Source: Chitinophaga sp. (GTDB lineage Bacteria; Bacteroidota; Bacteroidia; Chitinophagales; Chitinophagaceae). From it: a stretch of 64,000 bases of DNA. This document shows positions 1 through 8,883 of the stretch, piece by piece. Position numbers and translations under genes: made by a program. Each line of letters starts with the position of its first letter. Position 1 is the first letter of the stretch. A model generated the notes under the pieces. That model was not told the DNA's origin. It did not search any database and saw only the letters and a list, made by a program, of their open reading frames with translations. Where the stretch lies: the NCBI RefSeq assembly GCF_019236475.1, contig NZ_JAFAIX010000012.1, positions 1,054,001 through 1,118,000 on the forward strand. Direction: 5' to 3'.

Positions 1-2018
1 AAGAAGTTCGGATGGGATGAGGTATCCTTACGAGGTGCCATAAACGTTGGCAGACCCTGACGAAGACTATCCTGGTGCATTTGATCCTGTCTGAAACGCG
101 TGTTTCTGGCGGAAACGTTCCTTCTGACAAGTGTAGTCGTGTCGACCTTTAACTTCATCAAACGTTTCATATCACCATACTTCACTACTTCCGAAACCTC
201 TCCTTTTTCGCCTGTAATCCTGGATTCTAGGATACCGTATGGATAGTTGGAAATAGGGAATGTATAAGTAGAATCATTGGTAATAGTAACTGCTTCTACG
301 GAGTCAGGCGCGCTAGAGCCATAGGCCGCCAGGGCAGAGTCCAGCTCTTCTTTATCCGGGTTATGCAGGATTTCTGAGCCTACATAGAAGAGGGAATCAA
401 CGCCTGCACTTTGAGAGTGGAAGTAACCAGCATAGCGGTTACGGATACCGTTTGCATCAGAAACAAAGGTAAAGTGCATGGTATTATACTGCATGGGCAG
501 TCTCGCATTGCCATACTTCATGTCCGTCAACTGCGTAATCTGCCTGTCGGCACTCTTGTTCCAGTTGTCTACCATGAAGATATTATACCGATTGTTCAGC
601 ATGGAAGTATCGCTACCACGACCTTTCGGACCTGGGCGATTAGAAGAATAGATAATGCCGCTTTTACCAGGGAATGCTGCAAAAGATGGATCGAGATCAT
701 CATACACATCATTGGTGATCTGATCTGTTTTGGAATTGCTGATGTTATAGGTGAAAATATCTGTGTGTCCGTTTTTTACAGCAGACAGCAACAGGGTATT
801 TTCCATGACAGGCATGTATTTGAAGTCGATTACACGGTCAAATTGTGGCAGATCCTGGCGCAAGGTAATACGGGTAACGAGGTCATAGACCATCAGTTTC
901 GTTTTGCCTTCATGTTCATAAATCACGGCGAGGCGATTCCCTTTAGGGTTCCAGGCCATCTGCGGATAATTAGGATCGAGTTGGTTAGCCAGTTGCATTA
1001 CGCCGCTTTTCAACAGCACTTTAGGCTTATTCCAGCCCAACTGAATCTGTACTTTATAGAGGCCCTTGTGGAATTCTACAACAGCGTAAGAGTTATTTTT
1101 CGGATTAGGATTGAAACGGAAGTAATCAGATTTACCGACTTCTTGGGCAACGATAGTGCGGCCTTTAGCGGAAGTTTTACGACGTTTATTATCATCCAAA
1201 TATCTTTTCTGGTAGAATACGAGGAAATCTTGTGTTGCTTTTTTCGGTGTTAGGTTCAATACTTGTTCGAAACCTTTTTTCAGCCCTCTGTTGATACGGG
1301 TGATATACATGAGGTAGGGTACCGCATCTTTCCCGTATTTGGCTTCCACATAGTACCAGAAGGCATGTCCGGCTAGCAGCGGGTGATCATAAGCCAGTTG
1401 ATTGAAATTGGAATATTTGCCAGAGAGGATGATGGCTTTCAGTTCTTCATCTTCCTGGGCGGTCCAGTTTTCGGCAGCATAGGCGATAAAGCCGTCAGTA
1501 AACCATTTAGGGAAGTCAATAAGGGCGGCATTTCCTGCAAATTCACCGATATCTTCCCCAAATAGCAATGTTTCCAACATAATGCGGGCAATCCCCTGCC
1601 GTACTTGCTGGCGCAGGTGTTCATGGTTACCGTCGAAGTAAACAATCATTTTGTTGCCCACTAGTTTGGTAACACCACCAGTATTTTGCCAATCGAGGCC
1701 AATACCGATATTGGATTGCTTCATTTCGCCGAAGCTGTTATACACCACAATGTTGATACGCTGACGGGGTGTGGTTTCCATGAACTGTTCCAACTGGGGT
1801 AATTCCTTCTCCGCGATCTGTACCACGTATTTTCCAAGCTCCATTCCATTTTGGGCGAAATAGGTATTGAAATGCCGACTTTGGTAGTATCTCCACTTGA
1901 AATTCTTGAACTGCACACGATTCTGGCCGAATTCTACGGTATTTGTCTGGGCAAACGATACCATCGTTCCAAGTAATAGGGCTCCGTGGAATAATAACCT
2001 GGTAATAAATCTGTTCAT
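1..2018 (-). CDS. Exported TolB-like beta-propeller protein with degenerate peptidase-MA-like domain (partial)
   Basis: The gene starts at ATG 2018 and is open to the left edge, so about 672 residues are seen and the C-terminus is outside the window. It begins with a signal peptide (MNRFITRLLFHGALLLG, probable cleavage after VSFAQ). Residues ~30-260 resemble the gluzincin/peptidase-MA-like fold: near residue 168 it reads FPKWFTDGFIAYAAENW, typical of these proteins, but where a HExxH zinc helix might be expected (~126-134) it reads NHEHLRQQ, so protease activity is doubtful. From ~300 on it has repeated blade-like segments of TolB/WD40 type (for example IIYSSNRPGPKG). Bacteroidota carry large exported proteins of this type with no settled function. 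It is divergent from the hydrolase at 2076 with only 57 bases between start codons. The exact role is unknown. Confidence 0.75.
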   Translation of the reverse strand, partial: MNRFITRLLFHGALLLGTMVSFAQTNTVEFGQNRVQFKNFKWRYYQSRHFNTYFAQNGMELGKYVVQIAEKELPQLEQFMETTPRQRINIVVYNSFGEMKQSNIGIGLDWQNTGGVTKLVGNKMIVYFDGNHEHLRQQVRQGIARIMLETLLFGEDIGEFAGNAALIDFPKWFTDGFIAYAAENWTAQEDEELKAIILSGKYSNFNQLAYDHPLLAGHAFWYYVEAKYGKDAVPYLMYITRINRGLKKGFEQVLNLTPKKATQDFLVFYQKRYLDDNKRRKTSAKGRTIVAQEVGKSDYFRFNPNPKNNSYAVVEFHKGLYKVQIQLGWNKPKVLLKSGVMQLANQLDPNYPQMAWNPKGNRLAVIYEHEGKTKLMVYDLVTRITLRQDLPQFDRVIDFKYMPVMENTLLLSAVKNGHTDIFTYNISNSKTDQITNDVYDDLDPSFAAFPGKSGIIYSSNRPGPKGRGSDTSMLNNRYNIFMVDNWNKSADRQITQLTDMKYGNARLPMQYNTMHFTFVSDANGIRNRYAGYFHSQSAGVDSLFYVGSEILHNPDKEELDSALAAYGSSAPDSVEAVTITNDSTYTFPISNYPYGILESRITGEKGEVSEVVKYGDMKRLMKLKVDTTTLVRRNVSARNTRFRQDQMHQDSLRQGLPTFMAPRKDTSSHPNF

Positions 2019-2075
2019 ACAGAAAGTATTGATAATATTGTGATCTGTTTACAAATTAGCTAAAAAACGGGTAAC

Positions 2076-2714
2076 ATGATCGAACTTCACCATTTCACCT
2101 TTAGTCCGCTGCAGGAAAATACCTACCTGCTTATTAACGAAAAAAAGGAATGCATAATTATAGACCCGGGTTGTTATTTTCAGGACGAAAGAAAAGAAAT
2201 ATTACAATATATACAAACGCAGGGGCTAATTGTTACGAGGCTACTGAACACTCACTGCCACCTGGACCACATTTTTGGTAACAAATTGGTATCCGATACG
2301 TACAAGGTTAGACCAGAGATTCACCCCAACGAACAAACGATTTTGGACCTTTCCCAACAGGCGGGCGCCATGTATAATCTGCCTTTTGAGCCTTCTCCCA
2401 TGCCGGGTCGGTACCTGGAAGAGGGGGAAATCATCACTTTTGGCGATAATTCCTTAAAAGTGCTGCTGACGCCTGGGCATTCTCCCGGAAGTGTATCATT
2501 TTATTGTGAAGCGCAGAAATTTGTAATTGCAGGGGATGTATTGTTTTACCAGAGCATTGGCAGAACAGACCTGCCTGGAGGAGACCATCAAACCCTGTTG
2601 AACAGCATCCGTACCCAGTTATTTGTATTGCCAGACGATGTGAAAGTATACTCAGGCCATGGGCCTGCTACCTATATTGGCGCAGAGAAAAAGAACAATC
2701 CTTTCCTGCAATAA
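2076..2714 (+). CDS. MBL-fold metallo-hydrolase (glyoxalase II-like)
   Basis: A 212-residue metallo-beta-lactamase-fold hydrolase. The metal-binding motif THCHLDH is at residues 59-65, the third ligand His is in GHSPGS at 135, the bridging Asp is in AGDVLF at 154 and the final His is in YSGHGP at 195. This is the small cytoplasmic hydroxyacylglutathione-hydrolase-like subfamily common in Bacteroidota. Members hydrolyse thioesters or related substrates, but the substrate cannot be read from the sequence. Length is normal for the family (about 210). The ATG at 2076 is directly followed by the first beta strand, so the start is firm. It ends in a strong terminator shared with the convergent flippase gene. 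Confidence 0.9.
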   Translation: MIELHHFTFSPLQENTYLLINEKKECIIIDPGCYFQDERKEILQYIQTQGLIVTRLLNTHCHLDHIFGNKLVSDTYKVRPEIHPNEQTILDLSQQAGAMYNLPFEPSPMPGRYLEEGEIITFGDNSLKVLLTPGHSPGSVSFYCEAQKFVIAGDVLFYQSIGRTDLPGGDHQTLLNSIRTQLFVLPDDVKVYSGHGPATYIGAEKKNNPFLQ

Positions 2715-2735
2715 GCGGAAAAAGTAAAATATACG

Positions 2736-2771
2736 GCCATCCCTATACGAAGTACAGGGATGGCTTTTTTT
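2736..2771 (+). terminator. Intrinsic terminator after MBL hydrolase
   Basis: A 9-bp stem (GCCATCCCT with AGGGATGGC) and an 11-base loop is followed by a run of seven T. It ends at the stop codon of the convergent flippase gene. Confidence 0.85.
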
Positions 2772-4305
2772 ATTCCCGGATATATTTGCCGATAATAGGG
2801 AAACGGGCAAATTCTCTCTTTTCCATCCGGAAAACAAAGACGAGATAGGCTACGAAAAAGAAGGTCGCTAATGCCAGGGAAGAAGCTTTGAGCGCATAGA
2901 TATGTCCCGGGCTAATAAAGGTGCTGTTGATCCAGTTATAGAGATAGTAACCCCCTATCGCCAGAGTGATGTAGGTAAGGATTTTAGGGAGATGATATGG
3001 CACTGGGTAGTGCTTTTGTCCCCATACATAACAGATAATCATCTGCACCAGGTAACATACCATAGTTGCCAATGCGGCCCCGAAATAGCCCATAATTGGA
3101 ATCCACCACCAGTTGAGTAAAAATGCCAGACCGGCAGATATCAAGGTGATAACCGCTCCAGCACGGGTATTATTGGTTAATTTGAACCAAATAGTCAGGT
3201 TGTAATAGATACCCAGGAAAATATACCCCATGAGTAGCAATGGTACTATGCGCAGCCCTTCATAATATTCCGGTTTGCGGAGGAAAATCTTCCATACACT
3301 CAGGTAAAGACTTACAAACAGGAACATGGCACATAACAAGATCACGAAGATTTTCATGATACGGGCATATACCTTCTGCGGATTTTCTTGCTCCGCCTGT
3401 TTGAAGAAGAATGGTTCTGCTCCCAGTCTGAAGCCTTGAATGAACATATTGATCAGGATGGCCAATTTATAGTTGGCACTGTAAATCCCAATCAGTGCTT
3501 TTTTCTTTTCCTCATCGCTGCCAGGGAGGAAAGTAGGCAAGAACCAGGCACGGTCAAAGGTTTCGTTGACCATTCCCGCCATACCCACTATAATCAGCGG
3601 TAGGGCGTATACGATCATCTCTTTCCACAATCCGGAGTTGAACTCCCATTTGATCCTGCGTATTTGTGGCAGGAACATCACCAGGGTAAGGCCGCTGGCC
3701 AGCATGTTGCTGAGGTAGATGTATCCCAAGGTGGCCCCGCCTCCCAGCACGTCCGGTACCCAGTGGTGGCCGGAGCTGTACAGCATTGGGCATATCTTCA
3801 GGAAAAAAATATTGAAACCAATATTGGTAACGATATTGGCTATACGAATGTAGGCATACCGCAGTGGCCGGTTTTCCAGTCGCAACTGGGCATATGGAAT
3901 CGCTGTCAGGGCGTCGAAGGCCATGATCATCACGATGTAGAAATAGAAAGACGCATGCCCCGCCATACCGGCCATTTCTCCTGAATGAGAATGGGTAATC
4001 GGACTTTGGAGGAGGAACAGCAGTAAGGTGGCGCCAATGGTAGAAAAGATCAAGGAGATCATGGAGGTACTGAGTACCTGCTGTTCCTTATCTTTCTTCG
4101 CAAAACGGAAGAAAGCCGTTTCCATACCATAGGTTAGCACAATATTGGCAAAGGGTACATAGGAATAGGCGGTCGACATCTCCCCGAAAGCGGAGGCGCT
4201 GATGATGCCCAGATAAAAGGGTGTCAGTAAATAATTCAGCAGTTTGCTGATAATGTTGCTGAGGCCGTAGTAAATCGTTTGTCCTGCCAGTTTCTTAATG
4301 CTCAA
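2770..4305 (-). CDS. Polysaccharide biosynthesis flippase (Wzx/MATE-like membrane protein)
   Basis: A 511-residue integral membrane protein with about 14 hydrophobic helices spread over the whole length. It begins with an amphipathic N-terminus (IKKLAGQTIYYGLSNIISKL) typical of the oligosaccharide flippase family (Polysacc_synt/MurJ-like superfamily). Members export lipid-linked saccharides across the inner membrane. The start codon is TTG at 4305: in this frame there is a stop at 4318-4320 and no ATG between. It lies 22 bases downstream of arfB on the same strand. A TAAATTTG motif (4323-4330) overlaps the arfB stop and could give it its own promoter. The substrate is not predictable. No other glycan genes are adjacent. 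Confidence 0.85.
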   Translation of the reverse strand: MSIKKLAGQTIYYGLSNIISKLLNYLLTPFYLGIISASAFGEMSTAYSYVPFANIVLTYGMETAFFRFAKKDKEQQVLSTSMISLIFSTIGATLLLFLLQSPITHSHSGEMAGMAGHASFYFYIVMIMAFDALTAIPYAQLRLENRPLRYAYIRIANIVTNIGFNIFFLKICPMLYSSGHHWVPDVLGGGATLGYIYLSNMLASGLTLVMFLPQIRRIKWEFNSGLWKEMIVYALPLIIVGMAGMVNETFDRAWFLPTFLPGSDEEKKKALIGIYSANYKLAILINMFIQGFRLGAEPFFFKQAEQENPQKVYARIMKIFVILLCAMFLFVSLYLSVWKIFLRKPEYYEGLRIVPLLLMGYIFLGIYYNLTIWFKLTNNTRAGAVITLISAGLAFLLNWWWIPIMGYFGAALATMVCYLVQMIICYVWGQKHYPVPYHLPKILTYITLAIGGYYLYNWINSTFISPGHIYALKASSLALATFFFVAYLVFVFRMEKREFARFPIIGKYIRE

Positions 4306-4327
4306 AGCCTGTAGATTTTATACAAAT

Positions 4328-4729
4328 TTATTCAAAGTTTCCTCCTCTGCGCTGCTGCTTTTTATCGGAAAGCCGTTTTTTGAACTGTATGCGCTTTTCC
4401 ACCATGGCCTTACTAGGTTTGGTAGCAATACGTTTTTTCCTAGGAATGAGCGCTTTATTTATCAGTTCATTGACCTTACGGATCACTTCCTGTTTATTCC
4501 CCAACTGGGTACGGGCTGTCTGGGATTTTACCAGCAAAATGCCTTCTGCATTAATACGGTTGGAAAGCTTTTCTTGTAGAATGCTTTTTTGCGCGACTGT
4601 CAATAATGCCGACGCGTTAATGTCGAAGTAACCTTCCACCATCGTTTCCACCTTATTCACATTTTGACCGCCTTTTCCACCACTGCGGGCTGTGCGGAAT
4701 GTGATCTCGGGGGTTACATCTATGTTCAT
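4328..4729 (-). CDS. arfB: Peptidyl-tRNA hydrolase ArfB (ribosome rescue, RF-1 domain)
   Basis: A 133-residue protein with the release-factor catalytic motif GGQ at residues 20-22 (context SGGKGGQNVNK) and a basic C-terminal tail (RKKRIATKPSKAM... KKQQRRGGNFE). The tail is expected to occupy the empty mRNA channel of stalled ribosomes. There is no codon-recognition domain, which separates it from RF1/RF2. The family releases peptides from stalled ribosomes by hydrolysing peptidyl-tRNA. Length matches the usual ~135-140 residues. Start ATG 4729. It is probably co-transcribed with the downstream flippase (22-base gap), although no functional link is evident. Confidence 0.93.
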   Translation of the reverse strand: MNIDVTPEITFRTARSGGKGGQNVNKVETMVEGYFDINASALLTVAQKSILQEKLSNRINAEGILLVKSQTARTQLGNKQEVIRKVNELINKALIPRKKRIATKPSKAMVEKRIQFKKRLSDKKQQRRGGNFE

Positions 4730-4843
4730 GATATATTAAATAATTTTCTATGTAATGTACGAATACATTATCCGGGGGCAAGTTATTAAAACATTTACCA
4801 ATGATTTCCATTAATTTCCGTGCCGGATAAAATTGAAATATAC

Positions 4844-5296
4844 ATGAGAGCAGTGATACAACGCGTAAGTAGGGCTTCTGTTACAGTAGAAGGGACCGTA
4901 ACTGGAGCTATTGAAATGGGATTATTGGTACTGTTAGGTATAGAAGATGCAGACACGTTGGAGGATATTCATTGGTTGAGCAGTAAGATTGTGAATTTGC
5001 GCATATTCAATGATGATGCGGGTGTAATGAATGTATCTGTAAAGGACGCCCATGGCGATATTCTGCTGGTAAGCCAGTTTACCTTGCATGCCTCTACGAA
5101 AAAAGGAAACCGTCCTTCTTACCTGAAGGCCAGTAAGCCGGATATAGCCATCCCTATGTATGAAAAAATGATCCTTCAGTTGGAAAAAGATTTGGAAACC
5201 ACCATCCAGCGGGGCATTTTTGGTGCTGATATGAAAGTGGAACTCCTGAACGACGGCCCTGTAACAATTATTATTGATAGCCAGAACAGGGAATAA
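4844..5296 (+). CDS. dtd: D-aminoacyl-tRNA deacylase
   Basis: A 150-residue protein that hydrolyses D-amino acids (and glycine mischarged on tRNA-Ala) from tRNA. The family signatures SQFTL (77-81) and NDGPVTI (136-142, containing the Gly-Pro motif that gates chirality) are both present. An in-frame TTG-like extension exists upstream to 4820, but the protein family begins with MRAVIQRV, so ATG 4844 is taken as the start. Together with arfB, glyS and ileS it belongs to the translation-quality group scattered through this window. No partner gene is adjacent. Confidence 0.95.
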   Translation: MRAVIQRVSRASVTVEGTVTGAIEMGLLVLLGIEDADTLEDIHWLSSKIVNLRIFNDDAGVMNVSVKDAHGDILLVSQFTLHASTKKGNRPSYLKASKPDIAIPMYEKMILQLEKDLETTIQRGIFGADMKVELLNDGPVTIIIDSQNRE

Positions 5297-5395
5297 ATTC
5301 GCCTGTAACTTTCCTTCCGGCGCCCCGTTTAACAGACGGATGTGGTGGGTAATTTTACCTGCCTTTTAAGTAACCCTGTTAAACGTTACCTTGTT

Positions 5396-5902
5396 ATGTT
5401 AAGAAATATATCCCTGGCGTTTTGTTGCCTTTTAATGGTCCTTTCCTGCAAAAAAACAGATCTATACGCCCCATCATCTCAGAAAAAATGCATTGTCTTA
5501 TGCACTAATCCCGGAACATCATTGTCTTTTCGCCTCTTGAATGCCATTGGACAGGATCTGGTTTCTGGTCCTTCACCAACTATTCCATTGCAAGACATTA
5601 ACCTGAAGGCAGGGAGTACCAATATGAACCTGCAAATCAGCCCCTCCCAGTCTAATACAAGCAACGGATACATATACACGAATATTAAACCTGTTGTTCC
5701 TTCCCCGGGCGCATTTGTACAAATGAGATTGATAGTACTGGTGAATGGCCAGCCACAAGTTTACAACCTGAACATACAAACCGTGTATGACGAGTGTTGC
5801 GGCCATCATGTATTGGGAATGACGGTGAATAATGGAACCTTCATTCCAAATGACAAAGGTGCTATGGATATTACCATAGCAGCGGGTCCAAGACCTAATT
5901 AA
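5396..5902 (+). CDS. Putative lipoprotein of unknown function
   Basis: A 168-residue predicted lipoprotein: hydrophobic leader MLRNISLAFCCLLMVLSC with the lipobox cysteine at residue 18, followed by KKTD. Upstream in-frame codons to 5342 are less likely because the leader begins at ATG 5396. The mature part is rich in Ser, Thr, Asn and Pro and carries a Cys-Cys-Gly-His-His stretch near its end (DECCGHHVLG). I do not recognise a domain; a DUF-type beta-sandwich outer-membrane lipoprotein is possible. It stands alone, with a terminator about 65 bases after the stop. Confidence 0.7.
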   Translation: MLRNISLAFCCLLMVLSCKKTDLYAPSSQKKCIVLCTNPGTSLSFRLLNAIGQDLVSGPSPTIPLQDINLKAGSTNMNLQISPSQSNTSNGYIYTNIKPVVPSPGAFVQMRLIVLVNGQPQVYNLNIQTVYDECCGHHVLGMTVNNGTFIPNDKGAMDITIAAGPRPN

Positions 5903-5967
5903 TGTTTGATGACCCATCGTTACTCTTACCTTGATTGTGTAACGGTATCGGGTATACGATTTTAATT

Positions 5968-6008
5968 GTTCAGGCCGGAAATCTTTTACTGGCCTGAACT
6001 TTTTTTTG
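5968..6008 (+). terminator. Intrinsic terminator after lipoprotein gene
   Basis: A 9-bp stem GTTCAGGCC/GGCCTGAAC with a 14-base loop followed by eight T. Confidence 0.85.
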
Positions 6009-6052
6009 CAGCTTTCCTTATCTTTAGGATTACTTAAAATAATTTATCCAAC

Positions 6053-6379
6053 ATGACGATTAAGGAAGCGCAGGAAAGAATAGACGGCTGGATCAATACC
6101 ACTGGTGTACGCTATTTCAGCGAACTCACCAATATGGCTATTCTCACGGAAGAAGTGGGAGAAGTTGCTAGAGTGATGGCCAGAAAGTATGGAGATCAGT
6201 CGTCCAAAGAAAGTGATACTAAAAAAGAACTGGCCGATGAGCTGGCAGATGTAATGTGGGTATTGTTATGTATCGCCAATCAAACCGGAGTAGACATGAC
6301 CGCTGCGCTGGAAAAGAACTTTGATAAAAAGAACATCCGGGATGCAGACCGACATGTGAATAATCCTAAGTTGAAATAA
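6053..6379 (+). CDS. MazG-like nucleotide pyrophosphohydrolase
   Basis: A 108-residue all-alpha NTP-PPase of the MazG-like superfamily. The metal-binding glutamates are in LTEEVGEVAR (E33, E34, E37) and the second set in KKELADELADVMWV (E63, D66). Single-domain members of this size hydrolyse nucleoside triphosphates to monophosphates and pyrophosphate and are generally regarded as house-cleaning enzymes. The stop codon overlaps the ATG of the YihY-family gene by one base (TAATG), so the two are almost certainly translationally coupled. That is a recurring arrangement without an obvious functional explanation. Confidence 0.88.
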   Translation: MTIKEAQERIDGWINTTGVRYFSELTNMAILTEEVGEVARVMARKYGDQSSKESDTKKELADELADVMWVLLCIANQTGVDMTAALEKNFDKKNIRDADRHVNNPKLK

Positions 6380-7314
6380 TGAAAAGAGAAAGCAAAATAA
6401 AGATAATCTGGCAGGTGCTAAAACAGTCTGGCAGCGAATTTATGAATGATAAGGTCCTGAAGCTAAGCGCTGCTTTATCTTACTATACCATATTTTCCAT
6501 CGCCCCCATGCTGATTATCATTATTTTCCTCTGCGATCTCTTTCTAAGTAAGGAGTCCATTGAAGGTAGTGTGTATAGCCAGATCCGTACACTGGTAGGC
6601 AATGATGCTACTATCCAGATTCAATCTATGATCAAGAGCGCTACCCTCTCCAATGATGTCAGTTGGGCTACCATTGTAGGCGGTATCACGCTTGTAATTG
6701 GCGCCACTGGTGTGTTTGCAGAAATCCAGGATTCCATCAATTTTATCTGGAAACTGAAAGCCAAACCGAAGAAAAGCGGTATCATTAAACTCCTGCTCAA
6801 CAGACTACTGTCTTTCTCCCTGGTCATCAGTATGGGCTTTATCTTGCTGGTTTCGCTGGCGTTGAATGGTTTGATGGAAGTACTCAACCATCGACTCTTG
6901 GCGCTTTTCCCGCAAGTAGAATACCTGGCTGTATACGTGGCTAATCTCACCATTACCTTCCTGGTGATCACGTGTCTCTTTGCTATTATCTTCAAAATAC
7001 TGCCGGATGCACGTATCCGCTGGAAAGACATACTGGTAGGGGCTATCACCACTGCCATCCTGTTCATGCTGGGTAAATTCGCCATTGGCTATTACCTGGG
7101 CGCCAGCAAAATTTCTTCTGCCTATGGGGCCGCCGGCTCCATCGTTATTATTCTCCTTTGGGTATATTACTCTGCCGCCATCCTTTATTTTGGCGCCGTC
7201 TTTACCCGGGTCTGGGTTCAATACTTTGGCTCCCGTATATACCCCAATGATTACGCCATCTGGATACGGGAAGTGGAAGAAGTTACTACAAATAATAACC
7301 AACAATCAAGTTGA
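6379..7314 (+). CDS. YihY/BrkB family inner-membrane protein
   Basis: A 311-residue membrane protein of the YihY (formerly RNase BN/BrkB) family. The family sequence KLSAALSYYTIFSIAPML is near residues 25-42, and about six transmembrane helices follow (~40-60, 95-115, 140-165, 180-205, 215-235, 250-275). The signature Y-G-A-A-G-S in helix 5-6 (SAYGAAGSIVIILLWVYYS) is present. The family was once called ribonuclease BN, but that assignment was withdrawn; its function remains unsettled. Its start overlaps the MazG-like gene stop, implying an operon. Confidence 0.9.
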   Translation: MKRESKIKIIWQVLKQSGSEFMNDKVLKLSAALSYYTIFSIAPMLIIIIFLCDLFLSKESIEGSVYSQIRTLVGNDATIQIQSMIKSATLSNDVSWATIVGGITLVIGATGVFAEIQDSINFIWKLKAKPKKSGIIKLLLNRLLSFSLVISMGFILLVSLALNGLMEVLNHRLLALFPQVEYLAVYVANLTITFLVITCLFAIIFKILPDARIRWKDILVGAITTAILFMLGKFAIGYYLGASKISSAYGAAGSIVIILLWVYYSAAILYFGAVFTRVWVQYFGSRIYPNDYAIWIREVEEVTTNNNQQSS

Positions 7315-7381
7315 TATTGTTTGAAAATTAATTATATATAGATGTAATAATAATTGCATCCATATTTTCAATTTTGACATT

Positions 7382-7389
7382 TATCTTTG
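7382..7389 (+). promoter_or_regulatory. -7 promoter element of glyS
   Basis: TATCTTTG matches the Bacteroidota -7 consensus TAnnTTTG. Only 7 bases separate it from the ATG at 7397, so a transcript from it would be almost leaderless. The best TTG for a -33 element (7354-7356) is 25 bases away, longer than usual. Confidence 0.5.
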
Positions 7390-7396
7390 CGCAACT

Positions 7397-8824
7397 ATGT
7401 CTACAGATCAGAATATATTCCAGGCGATTATATCGCATTGTAAAGAATACGGTTTTATTTTCCAGTCCAGCGAAATTTACGATGGACTCAGCGCGGTATA
7501 TGACTATGGTCAGAACGGAGCTCAGTTGAAGAAAAACATCAGAGATTACTGGTGGAAAAGCATGACGCAACTCCATGAAGATATCGTGGGTATTGATGCG
7601 GCTATCTTCATGCATCCTACTACCTGGAAAGCCTCCGGTCACGTGGATAACTTCAGCGATCCCATGATCGATAACAAAGACAGTAATAAGCGTTATCGCG
7701 TAGATCACCTGATCGAAGGTCATGCAGAGAAATTGTCTGAGGCAGATGCCGCGGCCCTCCTGGCTACCATGGATAAACTGCTGGCAGATAACGACTTCGC
7801 CGGTCTGAAACAACTCATTGAAGACAATAAAATTGCTTGCACCGTAAGCGGTACCGTTAACTGGACAGATGTACGTCAGTTTAACCTGATGTTCTCCACC
7901 CAACTGGGTAGCGTAACCGATGAGGCAAGTGAAATATATCTGCGTCCTGAAACCGCTCAGGGTATCTTCGTTAACTTCCTGAACGTACAGAAAACAGGCA
8001 GGATGAAAATACCTTTCGGTATTGCGCAGGTGGGTAAAGCCTTCCGTAACGAAATCGTAGCACGTCAGTTTATCTTCCGTATGCGTGAATTTGAACAGAT
8101 GGAAATGCAGTTCTTCGTACGCCCTGGCACCCAGAAAGAATGGTATGAGAAATGGAAAGAAGAGCGTATGCAGTGGCACCTGAGCCTCGGTATCGACCCT
8201 TCTAAATACCGTTTCAAAGATCATGTGAAACTGGCGCACTACGCAGATGCCGCAGTGGATATCGAATTCGATTTCCCAATTGGTTTCAAAGAAGTGGAAG
8301 GTATCCACTCCCGTACTGATTTCGATCTGACCCAGCATCAGCAATACAGCAGAAAGAAAATTCAATACTTCGATACTGAAATCAACCAGAACTATGTTCC
8401 TTATGTAATCGAAACTTCTATCGGTTTGGATCGTATGTTCCTGTTGGTTATCTGTTCCGCTTATGCAGAAGAAGACCTGAGTACACCAGAAAAACAAGAC
8501 AGTCGCGTAGTACTGCGCCTGCCTGCAAAACTGGCTCCTACCAAATTGGCTATCTTCCCGCTGACCAAAAAAGATGGTCTGCCTGAACTGGCACAACAAC
8601 TGATGGCAGAGTGCAAACCGCACTTCTACTGCTTCTACGAAGAGAAAGACGCCATCGGTAAACGTTACCGCCGCCAGGATGCCGTAGGTACCCCTTTCTG
8701 CGTAACCATCGACCACCAGACCAAAGAAGACGGTACTGTTACCATTCGCTACCGCGATACCATGGAACAAGAACGTATTCCTATGTCAGAGGTGAAAAAC
8801 CTGGTGTTGAACAAAATAGCATAG
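7397..8824 (+). CDS. glyS: Glycyl-tRNA synthetase
   Basis: A 475-residue class II aminoacyl-tRNA synthetase of the alpha2 (single-chain, eukaryote/Bacteroidota-type) form. N-terminal residues 5-60 carry YGFIFQSSEIYDGL and the following class-II region (HPTTWKASGHVDNFSDPM). The motif-2 region (FGIAQVGKAFRNEIVARQFIFRMREFEQMEMQFF) and the motif-3 region (YVIETSIGLDRMFL) are intact, and the anticodon-binding domain occupies about 385-475. It charges tRNA-Gly in the cytoplasm. No separate glyQ/glyS pair is expected with this type. It is a single-gene unit with a promoter element just upstream and a terminator 20 bases downstream. Confidence 0.97.
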   Translation: MSTDQNIFQAIISHCKEYGFIFQSSEIYDGLSAVYDYGQNGAQLKKNIRDYWWKSMTQLHEDIVGIDAAIFMHPTTWKASGHVDNFSDPMIDNKDSNKRYRVDHLIEGHAEKLSEADAAALLATMDKLLADNDFAGLKQLIEDNKIACTVSGTVNWTDVRQFNLMFSTQLGSVTDEASEIYLRPETAQGIFVNFLNVQKTGRMKIPFGIAQVGKAFRNEIVARQFIFRMREFEQMEMQFFVRPGTQKEWYEKWKEERMQWHLSLGIDPSKYRFKDHVKLAHYADAAVDIEFDFPIGFKEVEGIHSRTDFDLTQHQQYSRKKIQYFDTEINQNYVPYVIETSIGLDRMFLLVICSAYAEEDLSTPEKQDSRVVLRLPAKLAPTKLAIFPLTKKDGLPELAQQLMAECKPHFYCFYEEKDAIGKRYRRQDAVGTPFCVTIDHQTKEDGTVTIRYRDTMEQERIPMSEVKNLVLNKIA

Positions 8825-8844
8825 TTCCTAAAACACTATATAGC

Positions 8845-8875
8845 AAAAGGTCCGGCTACTGCCGGACCTTTTTGT
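8845..8875 (+). terminator. Intrinsic terminator after glyS
   Basis: A 10-bp stem AAGGTCCGGC/GCCGGACCTT with a four-base loop and T-run; A residues on the left side also allow function for the convergent reductase gene. Confidence 0.88.
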
Positions 8876-8883
8876 TTATGCGA

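Noticed and set aside
7328..8770. Long minus-strand open frame inside glyS
   Set aside because: It is antisense to a strongly conserved gene; no start context or domain, and such frames arise from codon bias.
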